Of a stretch of 64,000 nt of DNA, positions 38,055 through 47,504 are shown one piece after another. The stretch is from Deltaproteobacteria bacterium. GTDB lineage: Bacteria; Myxococcota_A; UBA796; SXON01. The stretch lies in the NCBI GenBank assembly GCA_947490345.1, contig CANLGL010000012.1, positions 44,208 to 108,207 of the forward strand. The letters are read 5' to 3'. Each line of letters opens with the position of its first letter. The first letter of the stretch is position 1. Position numbers and translations under genes: made by a program. The notes under the pieces were generated by a model. The model made no database searches, was not told the DNA's origin, and worked only from the letters and a program-made list of their open reading frames with translations.

Positions 38055-39536
38055 ATGCGCTACGCCGATGCCGACGGCGATGAGCACGGCGACGCCTCGA
38101 GGCCGCTCGCCTGTGCCCAGCAGAACTTGGTTTCGTCAACGGACGCCGACGACTGCGACGACCAGGACGCCACCGTCCACCCCGACGTGGACGAATCTGA
38201 CACTCCTTGCGATGGCATCGACAACGACTGCGATGGCGCCATCGACGGCGGCTTGCGCGTGCCTGAGGACTACGCCTTGCCCTCGGCGGCGATGGCCGCG
38301 GCCGAGGACGGCGACACGGTGTGCGTGGGGCCCGGAAACTACGTCGACCGGCTCCACTTCTACCACACCAATCTACAGGTGATCGGGGTGGCCGGCGCCG
38401 CCGCGACCGTCATCGACGGCGCCGGGAGCGGCTCGGTGGTGTTTGCCGATTTGGCCTCGAGCGCCACGCTCCGCGGCTTCACGATCACCGGCGGATTGGC
38501 GGAGGTTGGCGCGGGGATCTACGTCCGCGGGCCTGCCGTCACGCTGGAAGACCTCATTGTGACCGACAACACTTGCGTCGCGGTGCGCTGTGAAGGGACG
38601 GGTATTCATGCGGAGTCCTGGGCCGGCGCGATCTCGATTCGCCGCACCCAGGTGATCAACAACAGTACGGTCGGGGCAAGCGTTGGGGGGGGGGCGATAT
38701 TCCTGTACGGGGACGCGGAGCTGACCGATGTCGACGTGCTGGACAACAAAGTGTCTTTGGCGACCGACCCTGAGGGCTTGGTGCCAGAAGGCTTCTACGG
38801 GATTGTCCGCCTGTCGGGACCCATTTCGATGACGCGGGTGACGATCGCTGGGAATCACGTCTCGGCGCCCCATGGTTCGGCGAGTCTGTCAGCGGACGGG
38901 GTGGGCGCGTACCTCGTGGGCGCCCAGGCGGTCCTCCAGAACGTGACCATCGCCGACAACGTCGCGACGAACACCAACGCCGGTGGTGTTGGGATTTATG
39001 TGGACCAATATTCCCGGGGCACCTTCACCAACGTGGTCATCGCCGGGAATCGGGTTGACGCGGCCCCAGCTTTGGGGAGGGGAGCCGGTGCGCTGATCTT
39101 GGGCGAGGCGACGTTCACCAACGTCGACATCGTGGGCAACGCGGTCGAGGCTGAGTTCGCCGCACACGACGGAGGGCTGTACAGCTTCGACGCCGTGCTG
39201 ACCAACGTCAGCATCGCCGACAACGTGGTGTCCTCGCCCGGCACAGCCCAGGCGGGGGCGATGTCCGTCTTCCCCGAGGTCGTCATCCGCTACTCTTCGT
39301 TCAGCAACAACGGCAGCGACCCGTTCGACGGGTATCCAAGCCCGGTGGGGAGCAACGGGAACATCGAGGGCACGCCCGACTACCTGAACCTCACCAACGC
39401 GTCTGCTGCCGCCTGGGACCTGACGCTGGGGCCCAGCTCCACCCTGCGTGACGCCGGCGACCCGGCGATCCTTGACGCCGACGGGACTCGTTCCGACATC
39501 GGCTCGCGCGGGGGGCCGCTGGGGCTGGACTGGTAG
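38055..39536 (+). CDS. MopE/parallel beta-helix protein lacking a signal peptide
   Basis: 493-residue protein starting MRYADADGDEHGD, directly inside a MopE-type motif (DADDCDDQDATVHPDVDESD, DGIDNDCDGAIDGG). After that comes a right-handed parallel beta-helix with the pectate-lyase/polymorphic-repeat pattern (LRGFTITGGLAEVGAGIYVRG, LQNVTIADNVATNTNAGGVG, FTNVVIAGNRVDAAPALG, LTNVSIADNVVSSPG), ending DGTRSDIGSRGGPLGLDW. Paralogues of this kind are secreted, yet no signal sequence precedes the repeat and the ATG comes one base after the previous stop. The gene is therefore probably 5'-truncated, perhaps by a rearrangement. Confidence 0.72.
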   Translation: MRYADADGDEHGDASRPLACAQQNLVSSTDADDCDDQDATVHPDVDESDTPCDGIDNDCDGAIDGGLRVPEDYALPSAAMAAAEDGDTVCVGPGNYVDRLHFYHTNLQVIGVAGAAATVIDGAGSGSVVFADLASSATLRGFTITGGLAEVGAGIYVRGPAVTLEDLIVTDNTCVAVRCEGTGIHAESWAGAISIRRTQVINNSTVGASVGGGAIFLYGDAELTDVDVLDNKVSLATDPEGLVPEGFYGIVRLSGPISMTRVTIAGNHVSAPHGSASLSADGVGAYLVGAQAVLQNVTIADNVATNTNAGGVGIYVDQYSRGTFTNVVIAGNRVDAAPALGRGAGALILGEATFTNVDIVGNAVEAEFAAHDGGLYSFDAVLTNVSIADNVVSSPGTAQAGAMSVFPEVVIRYSSFSNNGSDPFDGYPSPVGSNGNIEGTPDYLNLTNASAAAWDLTLGPSSTLRDAGDPAILDADGTRSDIGSRGGPLGLDW

Positions 39537-39557
39537 TGCTCGGTCAGCGCGTCGTCG

Positions 39558-40991
39558 CTACTTCAACCCCACCGACACCGCCACGCTGACCTGATGCCGC
39601 ACGCGGTCGTTTCCGGCGGTGAAGTTGCCGCCCTCTACCGAGGTCAGCGCGTACCCCCCGCTGAGCCACCACCCCTCTACGAGCACGTCCGCGCCGAGTC
39701 CGCCGCGCCATTGTTCCTCTTCGGTGGGCAGGGCGACGACGGAGTCGGCGCGAACGTCGACGACCCCCACCCGACGCACGTGGTCGCCCCAGGCGCGCGC
39801 CCGCCAGCGGTCTCCAGAGATCGAAGCCCGCGCGGCAAAGGTCTCGCTGTCCGGGCCGCCGTAGTGGCCGAGAACGCGGCCGTTCTGCGTGAAGCCCTCG
39901 TGGTACACGCGGTGGCCGACGTACCAGCGGAACAGGTCGTCCATCAGCCGTGTGTACTCGCCGGTCACGACGACGGGCCCCAGGGCCAGCTCGCCACCGT
40001 ACTGGTTGCCGACGCCCGCCAGCTGGGGAAGGTCGAACCCGTCGGTCTCGGGCACGATGAGGTCCTCGCCGCCGTACTCCCACCAGCCGGACAGGTGCCC
40101 GAAGGGGGCCCCGAGCCATTTGTGGAGGGGGAGGTTCACCTTGAGCACCATCGTCGCCAGCTCGTCCTGATCGGGAAGGAGCTTGTCCGGGTCGTCGGAG
40201 AGGTGCGGCTCGCTGGGGATGAGCAGCTGGCCGAAGTCTGGGGCCGGGCGCCCCTCGCCGGCAAAGATGGACAGCCGGTTGAGGCCGATCTCGACGACCG
40301 GGTACGGCGACCAGCGAAAGTCCATCATCAACAGGCCAGGAAGCGTCACGTCGGTACGAGGCTCGGTCAACAGGCCAACGCCGACTTCGGCGCGGAAGCG
40401 ACCAGCCTTGGTGAGCACGCCAGGCAGGTGACCGTCGACGCCGCCGTTGAGCATCCACGGCGCTTCCGCGTTGTCCGACAAGAGCAGCGTGCCGCTGCGC
40501 CCGGCGCCCATCCAGCGGTCCTGGTGGCCGACGCCGAGCCAGCCGCTGCCGCTGTCGTAGCCCACCCAGAGCTCGTCCAGTCGGCCCACCGGCGCGACGC
40601 CGAGGCCCACGTCCAGACCCACGCTCGGCGCCGCGCGCAGCACCATCGGGCCAGCGTACAGGGCACCGCGAGCCCCGGCGCGGATGCCGACCACCCCCGC
40701 GAAGGGGTCGCCCGACGCGTTGTCCGGCGTGGCGTCGCCCACGTCCAGGACCAAGGTGGGGCGTACCTCCCAACCGGGGGCGGCCGTGCGCGCACAGGCG
40801 GCGGCGAGCAGCTCGCGGACCCACGCGCTCCCGGTGGAGCAGTCGCCAAGCTGCCAGGCGGCGCGGGCGTCACTCTCCGGAGCGAGTCCCGTGAACGCGT
40901 CGAGACCGTCGTCGAGGACGCGCCGGGTGGCCTCGGCGCGGGCGACGTCGTCGTCGGGGGCGGCGGCGGCGAGCGCGACGGCCAGGAGCAC
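39558..40991 (-). CDS. Wzi-like outer-membrane beta-barrel protein
   Basis: 477-residue protein with a signal peptide (MLLAVALAAAAPDDD) and a long series of amphipathic strands alternating with short turns: GWLGVGHQDRWMGAGRSGTLLLSDN, VEIGLNRLSIFAGEG, LSGWWEYGGEDLI, YGGELALGPVVVTGEYTRLM, LFRWYVGHRVYHEGFTQNGRVLGHYGG, ending in RHQVSVAVSVGLK with a hydrophobic C-terminus. The barrel pattern and the HYGGPDSE-type motif match the capsule-assembly Wzi family. It would sit in the outer membrane, possibly handling polysaccharide. GTG start at 40991. Confidence 0.78.
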   Translation of the reverse strand: MLLAVALAAAAPDDDVARAEATRRVLDDGLDAFTGLAPESDARAAWQLGDCSTGSAWVRELLAAACARTAAPGWEVRPTLVLDVGDATPDNASGDPFAGVVGIRAGARGALYAGPMVLRAAPSVGLDVGLGVAPVGRLDELWVGYDSGSGWLGVGHQDRWMGAGRSGTLLLSDNAEAPWMLNGGVDGHLPGVLTKAGRFRAEVGVGLLTEPRTDVTLPGLLMMDFRWSPYPVVEIGLNRLSIFAGEGRPAPDFGQLLIPSEPHLSDDPDKLLPDQDELATMVLKVNLPLHKWLGAPFGHLSGWWEYGGEDLIVPETDGFDLPQLAGVGNQYGGELALGPVVVTGEYTRLMDDLFRWYVGHRVYHEGFTQNGRVLGHYGGPDSETFAARASISGDRWRARAWGDHVRRVGVVDVRADSVVALPTEEEQWRGGLGADVLVEGWWLSGGYALTSVEGGNFTAGNDRVRHQVSVAVSVGLK

Positions 40992-41041
40992 GGCGGGCCG
41001 GTATCATCCCCGACCGGCCCGCGTCCGCGTTACGCTGGCGG

Positions 41042-42655
41042 ATGGTTCTGACCCTGCTCTTCGCTGCGTGCACCGGCATGCCCGTGGATTCCGCTGACCC
41101 TTCTCCTACGGACTCCGGAACTGGCGACAGCGCTGACTCCGGCGACACGGGCGACACCGGCGACACCCCCTCCCGCTGCGACGAGCTGGGCCTTGCGGAG
41201 CGGCCCTGGGACCCTTCCGGCGTCACCGCAGCCTTCGACGAGGTCGTTCCCGACCTGACGCTCATCGGGCTCGACGAGCTGCCGATCACGCTCTCCGAGC
41301 TCTGGTCGGGCTGTGAAAGTGTGGCTTTTGTCGTGCTCCGCGCCGACTACCCCAGCCTCAACACCAAGATGGAGATCCGCACCTGGATGGAGGGCGCGCC
41401 CCCCACGACCCATTGGGTGTTCATGGTCGACGACGGGAGCGAAGCCGCCCGTGTGGCGCAGCTCGACGCCTTCCGAGCCGAGATCTCAGCCATCGCCGAC
41501 AACGACGCCGAGAGCGAGGCTTTCTGGGCCTCCCACGCGCACTTCAGCCCCGAGAAGTTCAGCAACAACGACACCTGGATCGACGAGATCGAGGCCGCCT
41601 GGGACGGCTACCCGCTGAACCTCGGCGTGGACCGCTTCCAGCGGCTGCGCGAGTTCGGGTCGCTCGCGGATCCGGCCACGGGCTGGGAGACGGTTCCGGC
41701 GACCTTCCTGAACTACGAAGCGCGTCATTGGGCGGCAGAGGCTGTGCTACAGGACCGACTGGACGCCCAGACGGCCACGGTCATCCGCGCCTTCGACAAC
41801 ACCGGCGAGCGCCAGGTGAATCTTGAGTTGCCGGATGCGGCGACGATGGCCACCTTCGACACCCTCGAGCTGGACATGCGCTTCATCTGCAACGGCCACC
41901 CGGACACCGTCGGCTGCGGGGAGTGGGACTACCTGGCCTATGCCTACCACTGCGACGAGACGGACACCTGCACCGAGATCGCCCGGTACATCACCGCTTA
42001 TGCGCGACCCGGTCGCTGGGTGGTCGACGCCACCCCGTTTTTGGCGCTCTTGCAGTCCGGCGGCACCCACAGCTTCCGCGTGGACAGCGCCAACGCCCCC
42101 TTCATCACCCTGGACCTGCGCTTCAGCAACCAGGGTCGCGGCACCCGCCCCCTCGGCATCGAGTACCTCTACAGCGGCGGCAGCTTCAACGAGAGCTACA
42201 ACACCACCCGCGAGCCGCACACCTTCACCCCGCCCGAAGGCACCACCCGGGTCGAGGTCATGGCGCTCATCACCGGCCACGGGTACGGCAAAGACGTGGC
42301 GAACTGCGCGGAATTTTGCAACCACGAGCACGAGTTCACCGTGAACGGCGCCGAGAGTTGGACGCTAGACTTTCCTGAAGCCGACATCCTGTACGGGTGC
42401 GCCGATCAGATCGAGGCCGGAACCGTGCCCAACCAATACGGCACCTGGATCCTCGGGCGGGGCGGCTGGTGCCCCGGGAAACAGGTCGATCCGTGGAGCG
42501 CGGACATCACCGCGGCGGTGGACCTCGCCGGTCCCAACGAGCTGGTGTACCGCGGGCTGTACCGGGGCGTTGACTACGTCCCGGAGCCGTACGACTCCGG
42601 TTCCGGCTTCGGCGCGGGCATCGTCGCGAACACGTGGCTGGTGTACTGGCAGTAG
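41042..42655 (+). CDS. Lipoprotein related to peptide-N-glycosidase F
   Basis: 537-residue lipoprotein; MVLTLLFAAC gives a lipobox Cys at residue 10, then a Ser/Asp/Thr-rich linker. The first part (about 55-220) contains a thioredoxin/peroxiredoxin-like stretch. From about 250 it follows the two-jellyroll PNGase F domain: MRFICNGHPDTVGCGEWDYLAYAYHCD, ALITGHGYGKDVANCAEFCNHEHEFTVNG and NQYGTWILGRGGWCPGKQVDPW, with conserved Cys pairs and the catalytic-type Asp/Glu region (GEWD). PNGase F releases N-glycans from glycoproteins. Activity here is inferred from the motif pattern only. Confidence 0.82.
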   Translation: MVLTLLFAACTGMPVDSADPSPTDSGTGDSADSGDTGDTGDTPSRCDELGLAERPWDPSGVTAAFDEVVPDLTLIGLDELPITLSELWSGCESVAFVVLRADYPSLNTKMEIRTWMEGAPPTTHWVFMVDDGSEAARVAQLDAFRAEISAIADNDAESEAFWASHAHFSPEKFSNNDTWIDEIEAAWDGYPLNLGVDRFQRLREFGSLADPATGWETVPATFLNYEARHWAAEAVLQDRLDAQTATVIRAFDNTGERQVNLELPDAATMATFDTLELDMRFICNGHPDTVGCGEWDYLAYAYHCDETDTCTEIARYITAYARPGRWVVDATPFLALLQSGGTHSFRVDSANAPFITLDLRFSNQGRGTRPLGIEYLYSGGSFNESYNTTREPHTFTPPEGTTRVEVMALITGHGYGKDVANCAEFCNHEHEFTVNGAESWTLDFPEADILYGCADQIEAGTVPNQYGTWILGRGGWCPGKQVDPWSADITAAVDLAGPNELVYRGLYRGVDYVPEPYDSGSGFGAGIVANTWLVYWQ

Positions 42656-42667
42656 GGGCGAGGCGGC

Positions 42668-42853
42668 TCAGCTGCCCGGCGCGATGCGCCCGTGCAGCCC
42701 GGCGTTCCGACGAAGCTCCCCATCGAAGGTCAGGATCGTGGCGTCGGCGTCCAGCGCCGAGACCAGCAGGTTCACGTCCACCCAACCGATTCCCGTTGGA
42801 CGATACCTCCGGATGAAGGCCATCACGTCGGCGAGCGACGCGGCGCGGATCAC
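42668..42853 (-). pseudogene. C-terminal remnant of a VapC-type PIN toxin
   Basis: 61 residues starting at a GTG that overlaps the mnmG stop (GTGA). The sequence VMAFIRRYRPTGIGWVDVNL followed by LVSALDADATILTFDGELRR is the second half of a PIN domain: helix, GIGWVDVNLL with the third acidic residue, and the final strand. The first half with the other acidic residues, and any antitoxin, are missing. It is most likely a decayed toxin gene. Confidence 0.62.
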
Positions 42854-44691
42854 GACATCTTCCGCTGCGCCGTGACGACCACATCGGGCTGGTAGGCCGC
42901 CCCGCTCACCAGTTGGAGACGGGCCCGCTTCTCCGTGTAGGCCACCAGCGCCGGCGCCAACGACCGCGCCCGCACCAGCGCCATCGTCAGCACCTGGACC
43001 GCCGCCGGCGTGACGCCGGGAACCCGACCGGCAGCGCCAAGCGTGGTGGGCCGGGCCGCCATCAACCGCTCCCGCGCCTCGGTGGACAGGCCCACCACCG
43101 TGGCCAGCTCGACCCCATCGAGCGACACCGCCTCCAGCGTGCGCGACTGCTCCTGCCGCACGCGCTCGCGGGCGATGTAGCCGGCGTACTTCAGCTCGAT
43201 CTCCACCTGCTCGGCGGCTTCCTCGTCGGCGTCGGGGAAGACGTCGCGCCAGGTCAGCTCCGGGCGACGGAGGCGGTCTGGGGCGTCGGCGGCGAGGGCG
43301 TCGATGCAGGCGGACTTCTCCTGAAAGCGTGTCCACACCGCACCCGACAACAGTCCAGCGTCGTGAGCTATCGGCATCAGCCGGCGGTCGGCGTTGTCCT
43401 CGCGCAGCACCAGGCGATGCTCGGAGCGGCTGGGGAACATGCGGTAGGGCTCGCCGCCGACGCCGCGGCTGGTGAGGTCGTCGATCATCACGCCGATGCA
43501 GGCCTGGTCCCGTCGTAAGACCAGGGGCACGCCTCCGGCGTTGATGCCCGCCAGGAGTCCCTGGGCGGCGGCCTCCTCGTAGCCGCTGGTGCCGTTGACC
43601 TGGCCCGCGAAGTACAGGCCGGGGAGGGCCGGGAACTCCAGAGTTGGCCGCAGCTGGGTCGGGTCGACGTAGTCGTACTCCACCGCGTAGCCGTACTGCA
43701 CGATCACGGCGGCTTCCAAGCCTTCGATCGAGCGAATCATCGCGAGTTGGGCGGCCGCGGGCAGGCTGGTGCTGGTGCCGTTGACGTAGATGCGATCGGT
43801 GTCCAGCCCCTCCGGCTCGAGGAAGAGCTGGTGGCGGTCCTTGTCGGGAAAGCGGGTGACCTTGTCCTCGATGCTCGGGCAATACCGAGGACCGCGGCCG
43901 GTGATCGCCCCGGAGTACAGCGGGGACTCGCCGAGGTGGTCGCGGATGGTCTGGTGGGTGGCTTCGTTGGTGAAGGCCACGTAGCAGTCGCGACGGGGGA
44001 GGCGGGAGACTGGCGGAGTGAACGAGAAGTGACCGCCGGGGAGCGCGTCGGGTTGCGGTTGCAGCCGGTCCCAGGCGACGGTGCGCCCGTCCAGGCGCGG
44101 CGTGGTGCCGGTCTTGAGCCGGCCCAGGCGCAGGCCGAGCCGGGACAGCGACACCGACAGCGAGTGCGCCGCCCCCTCGCCGACGCGACCTCCCACGCGC
44201 TGCTCGCTCCCACAGTGCATCACTCCGCCCAAAAACGTACCCGTCGTCAATACGACGGCCGCTCCTGAAAGCACGCTGCCATCGGCCAGACGGAGCCCCG
44301 CCACCCGCCCCGCGCGCTCCACCACCTCGGCCGCCTCGCCCTCCACCACGACGACGCCCGCCGCCGCGATCTCCCTCGCCATGGCCTCCGGGTACCGATC
44401 GATGTCCACCTGCGCGCGCGAAGCCTGAACGGCCAGTCCCTTGCGGGTGTTGAGCCGTCGGAACTGAATTGTCGAGACGTCGGTCACGCGCGCCATCGCC
44501 CCGCCGAGCGCGTCGATCTCGCGGACGAGGGTGCCCTTGGCGAGTCCGCCGATGGCTGGATTGCAGCTCAGTCGGCCGAGCTGGCCTCGCGACAGGGTGA
44601 TGAGCGCCACGCGACGACCCAGGCGTGCGGCCGCCAGGGCGGCTTCGCACCCGGCATGACCCCCGCCCACCACCAGCACCTCGAAGTCCAT
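42850..44691 (-). CDS. mnmG: tRNA uridine-5-carboxymethylaminomethyl modification enzyme MnmG (GidA)
   Basis: 613-residue FAD enzyme that, with MnmE, installs the carboxymethylaminomethyl group on wobble uridine of certain tRNAs. The N-terminal FAD site is VLVVGGGHAGCEAALAAARLG; family blocks LSCNPAIGGLAKGTLVREIDALGG, RRLNTRKGLAVQASRAQVD, VVLTTGTFLGGVMHCG, FAGQVNGTSGYEEAAAQGLLAGINA and EPYRMFPSRSEHRLVLREDNAD are all intact. The length is close to the usual 620-630. No mnmE or rsmG is next to it. A vapC remnant follows through a GTGA overlap. Confidence 0.98.
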   Translation of the reverse strand: MDFEVLVVGGGHAGCEAALAAARLGRRVALITLSRGQLGRLSCNPAIGGLAKGTLVREIDALGGAMARVTDVSTIQFRRLNTRKGLAVQASRAQVDIDRYPEAMAREIAAAGVVVVEGEAAEVVERAGRVAGLRLADGSVLSGAAVVLTTGTFLGGVMHCGSEQRVGGRVGEGAAHSLSVSLSRLGLRLGRLKTGTTPRLDGRTVAWDRLQPQPDALPGGHFSFTPPVSRLPRRDCYVAFTNEATHQTIRDHLGESPLYSGAITGRGPRYCPSIEDKVTRFPDKDRHQLFLEPEGLDTDRIYVNGTSTSLPAAAQLAMIRSIEGLEAAVIVQYGYAVEYDYVDPTQLRPTLEFPALPGLYFAGQVNGTSGYEEAAAQGLLAGINAGGVPLVLRRDQACIGVMIDDLTSRGVGGEPYRMFPSRSEHRLVLREDNADRRLMPIAHDAGLLSGAVWTRFQEKSACIDALAADAPDRLRRPELTWRDVFPDADEEAAEQVEIELKYAGYIARERVRQEQSRTLEAVSLDGVELATVVGLSTEARERLMAARPTTLGAAGRVPGVTPAAVQVLTMALVRARSLAPALVAYTEKRARLQLVSGAAYQPDVVVTAQRKMS

Positions 44692-44733
44692 CGCGCGGTG
44701 CTATCCCCCGGAGGAGCGGGCTACTATGGCGGA

Positions 44734-45690
44734 ATGTCCAGCATCCGCCCATCCGCGCTCTCGATCGCCGCTCTCCTCGGCCTCGGCTGCCTCGACGGCG
44801 GGAAGGACGACACCGCGGACGTGTGCACCACCATGCTCACCAACGCCAACAACTACTCGTGGACGGGAGAGCTCAACATCCCCAACTACACCACGGCGGA
44901 AAAAGAAGACATCAAGTTGGATTTCGGCGCGCTGACCGAAGACATGCTCTGCCACACGATGGACCCGGTGGCGGATGTCGACAGCTTGGGTCTGACGCGC
45001 TTCCCCCGCCTCACCCAGAGTGAAATCGCGACCGGGCTGACCAACAATTCGCTCTTGCAGGCCAACACCGACGGCTACGTCTCGTGCGAGCCGGGCGACC
45101 TCACCTACTGCATGCTCAGCGACTTCACCTTCGGGGGCACGGCCTACGACGTGATCGGCAGCTACGAAGCAGCGGGAGGCGCCTACCTCCTCAGCATCTC
45201 CAACGGCTTCGACCCGGGTCGAGGAGCGCTCTTCCTGCTTTTCCTCGATCCTCAGCCCACCAGCACGGTCACCGAGATCGAGATCCTCCCCACCTGCGAC
45301 ATCGTCGACTACGTCGTGGACATGGAGTCCCTGACGCCGGCGGTGATCCCGAACGATTGCCTGACCATCGACTGGTCGGGGCTGACGGTGTCCGGCAACG
45401 GCGAGCCGCTCCTCACGAGCAAGCTCGACGAAGTGCTCATCGCCCACTTCGGCACGCTGACCGCGGGAGAGATCGATGACCAGTTCACCGACATCGAGCT
45501 CCTCGCCGACGAGACGTACACGCTGGAGCTCACCGGGGGCACCACGGCCGATCTGTCGGGCGCGGTGTCGGCCGACGGCGCCGCCTTCGGGGGCTTCACC
45601 GCCGATGGCACGTGGCTCTTGGGGCTGCGGTGTACCGCGAACTGCACCAACCCGGCGCCGATGTTCATGACCGTCGTCGTGCCGAGCTAG
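44734..45690 (+). CDS. Lipoprotein of unknown function
   Basis: 318-residue predicted lipoprotein starting at the ATG at 44734 (MSSIRPSALSIAALLGLGCLDGG, lipobox Cys at 19). The mature part contains a domain with LDFGALTEDMLCHTMDP, YCMLSDFTFGGTAYDVIGSY and ISNGFDPGRGALFLLFLDPQP, followed by strands typical of an exported beta protein ending FMTVVVPS. Several isolated cysteines may pair. No family is recognised. It is divergent from mnmG with a 42-bp gap. Confidence 0.72.
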   Translation: MSSIRPSALSIAALLGLGCLDGGKDDTADVCTTMLTNANNYSWTGELNIPNYTTAEKEDIKLDFGALTEDMLCHTMDPVADVDSLGLTRFPRLTQSEIATGLTNNSLLQANTDGYVSCEPGDLTYCMLSDFTFGGTAYDVIGSYEAAGGAYLLSISNGFDPGRGALFLLFLDPQPTSTVTEIEILPTCDIVDYVVDMESLTPAVIPNDCLTIDWSGLTVSGNGEPLLTSKLDEVLIAHFGTLTAGEIDDQFTDIELLADETYTLELTGGTTADLSGAVSADGAAFGGFTADGTWLLGLRCTANCTNPAPMFMTVVVPS

Positions 45691-45699
45691 GCGCGCCGC

Positions 45700-47226
45700 G
45701 TGCGGCACCGGTCGCTGCCGCTGCTGCTGGTTGCGCTCTTCGTCTCGACCGCGTGGACGCTCACGCGCCCGCCCGACTTCGACGAGGTCAACTTCCTGAC
45801 CCTCGCGCGTGGCGCGGTTCTGGACCCCTGGCGCCCGCACGACATCTCGCTGAATTGGCAGGGCACCACCGAGCGCGCGTTCGACGTTCTCAGCAATCCG
45901 CCGGGCATCGCGTGGTGGCTGGCGCCGGTGGTGGGCCTGCCCGTGATGGCTCAACGGCTGTGGATGTTGCCGTGGGTGGTCCTCGCGGCCTGGGGCGCGG
46001 GTCGGCTCGGGCAGCGCTTCCTGGGCAGCGCCGGGGCCGGCGAGGTGCTGGTGCTGACGGCGCCGATCGTGTTGTTGTCCGCGAGCGCGCTGTTGCCCGA
46101 TGCGCCCCTGTTGGCGTGCTGCGTGGCGGGGATGGCGGGGTACCTCGACGCGGTGGAGCGCCGCGAGCGCGCGTGGCCGTGGGCGCTGCTGCTTGGCGCC
46201 GCGGCACTGTTCCGGTACAGCGCAGTCGCGTTGTGGCCGCTGGTGCTCTTGTGGCCGCTGCTGCAGCGTCGTTCGGTGCTGCCGGGACTGGCCGTCGCGC
46301 TCCCGTTGGGGTTGCTCGCCGCGCACGATCTGCACGCATACGGGCAGATTCACCTCCTGGCGATGAGCCGCTTCCAGGCCGTGGCCAACACCCCGCTCGA
46401 CTGGGGCCACAAGGCGGTGGCGGCGGTGACGATGCTCGGTGGAGTGGCGGCGCTGCCGGTGTTCAAGTGGCGCAAGGCGCATCTGGTAGCCGCCGCTGTT
46501 GGTGCGGTGGCAGCGTACTCCTGGGGGCCAGTCGCGGCGATCTTCGGCGCGCTGGGCGGGGCGGCGCTGGCGCCCGCGCTCTTGGCGCTCTTCGATGACT
46601 CGGACGCGCGCCCCCGTCCCGACCGCCTCTTCCTGGCCGCCTGGGTGCTGTTGGGTCTTGCCCTCCTACTGACGCTGCGCTTCTCCGCCGCTCGGTACTG
46701 GTTGCCCTTTCTGCCCGCGGCGTTGCTGCTGATCCCCAACGACCTGCCGATGTGGCGGATCACGCTGGGCCTGGCCCTCGGCCTCGGCCTCACCGCCGAT
46801 GGCGCCTGGCAGGCCCGCGGCGTCGCTGCGCTGGCCGAGGGAGCGGCGGCGCTCCGAACCGACGCGGCCGCCGCAGCCGGAGTGGAGGCGGGCGCTACCG
46901 GGCACTTTACGGGCCATTGGGGCTGGCAGGGCGCGCTGGAGGCCCGCGGCTGGACGGCGTTGGAGGAAGGCGAGGCCGCGGCTCCTGGGGTGCTGGTGGC
47001 CGTCCCCAGCGAGGCCTGGCCGCAGGCGGTGAGCATGCGGTGCAGTGAAGTGCTCTGGGAAGGCGTCGCGAGCGCACCGTCGCCGCTTGTCCCGCGTGGC
47101 TACTCCGCCGCCGTCAGTGCAAACCTTCATGCGAACTGGATCGCGGGTCCGCCGCCCGCGCGCACGGTGATTCCCTGGTGGTTTGCGGATGATCCGTACG
47201 AGCGCGCGCGCGTTTGTCTGGAGTGA
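45700..47226 (+). CDS. GT-C family membrane glycosyltransferase
   Basis: 508-residue protein with about ten membrane segments. The first helix is followed by TLTRPPDFDEVNFLTLARG, where the Asp-Glu matches the catalytic acidic motif in the first periplasmic loop of GT-C glycosyltransferases (PMT/ArnT type), which take sugars from lipid-phosphate donors. Hydrophobic helices such as PWVVLAAWGAGRLGQRFL and RITLGLALGLGLTADGAWQA follow, and the C-terminal 130 residues are soluble. The start is a GTG at 45700, nine bases after the previous stop. The acceptor is unknown; lipid-linked polysaccharide or protein is possible. Confidence 0.82.
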   Translation: MRHRSLPLLLVALFVSTAWTLTRPPDFDEVNFLTLARGAVLDPWRPHDISLNWQGTTERAFDVLSNPPGIAWWLAPVVGLPVMAQRLWMLPWVVLAAWGAGRLGQRFLGSAGAGEVLVLTAPIVLLSASALLPDAPLLACCVAGMAGYLDAVERRERAWPWALLLGAAALFRYSAVALWPLVLLWPLLQRRSVLPGLAVALPLGLLAAHDLHAYGQIHLLAMSRFQAVANTPLDWGHKAVAAVTMLGGVAALPVFKWRKAHLVAAAVGAVAAYSWGPVAAIFGALGGAALAPALLALFDDSDARPRPDRLFLAAWVLLGLALLLTLRFSAARYWLPFLPAALLLIPNDLPMWRITLGLALGLGLTADGAWQARGVAALAEGAAALRTDAAAAAGVEAGATGHFTGHWGWQGALEARGWTALEEGEAAAPGVLVAVPSEAWPQAVSMRCSEVLWEGVASAPSPLVPRGYSAAVSANLHANWIAGPPPARTVIPWWFADDPYERARVCLE

Positions 47227-47504
47227 GGGCCGGCTGCGCTTCACGACCCTCCGACCTGCGCCGCCCGCACATCGCGCTCCCGTTGAAGCTCTACGGCGGG
47301 CCTGGAACGTTTCCCGAGCGTTGCCGTGAGGCGACGGTAGAGCGCAGGGGCAGCTCGCTCGTTCGTGGCAGCGCGCGTTGTGGCTTTTGGACCGGCCGCT
47401 GTCGCCGGGGGCGCGGCGCTGCCGGGGGCGCGGCGCTGCCGGGGGTCGCGACTCGTACCGCAACCCCCCTCGGCCTCACGTTCATCCGGAGGGGGGAGAG
47501 CGGC

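Noticed and set aside
39544..41051. Long ORFs (426 and 485 aa) opposite or out of frame with the Wzi-like gene
   Set aside because: They have shadow composition, no motifs and no signal, while the 477-aa frame has a signal peptide and barrel strands.
42668..44752. 694-aa ORF on the minus strand in another frame across mnmG
   Set aside because: Arg/Gly/Pro-rich shadow of mnmG; only its last 61 residues resemble a protein (PIN remnant).
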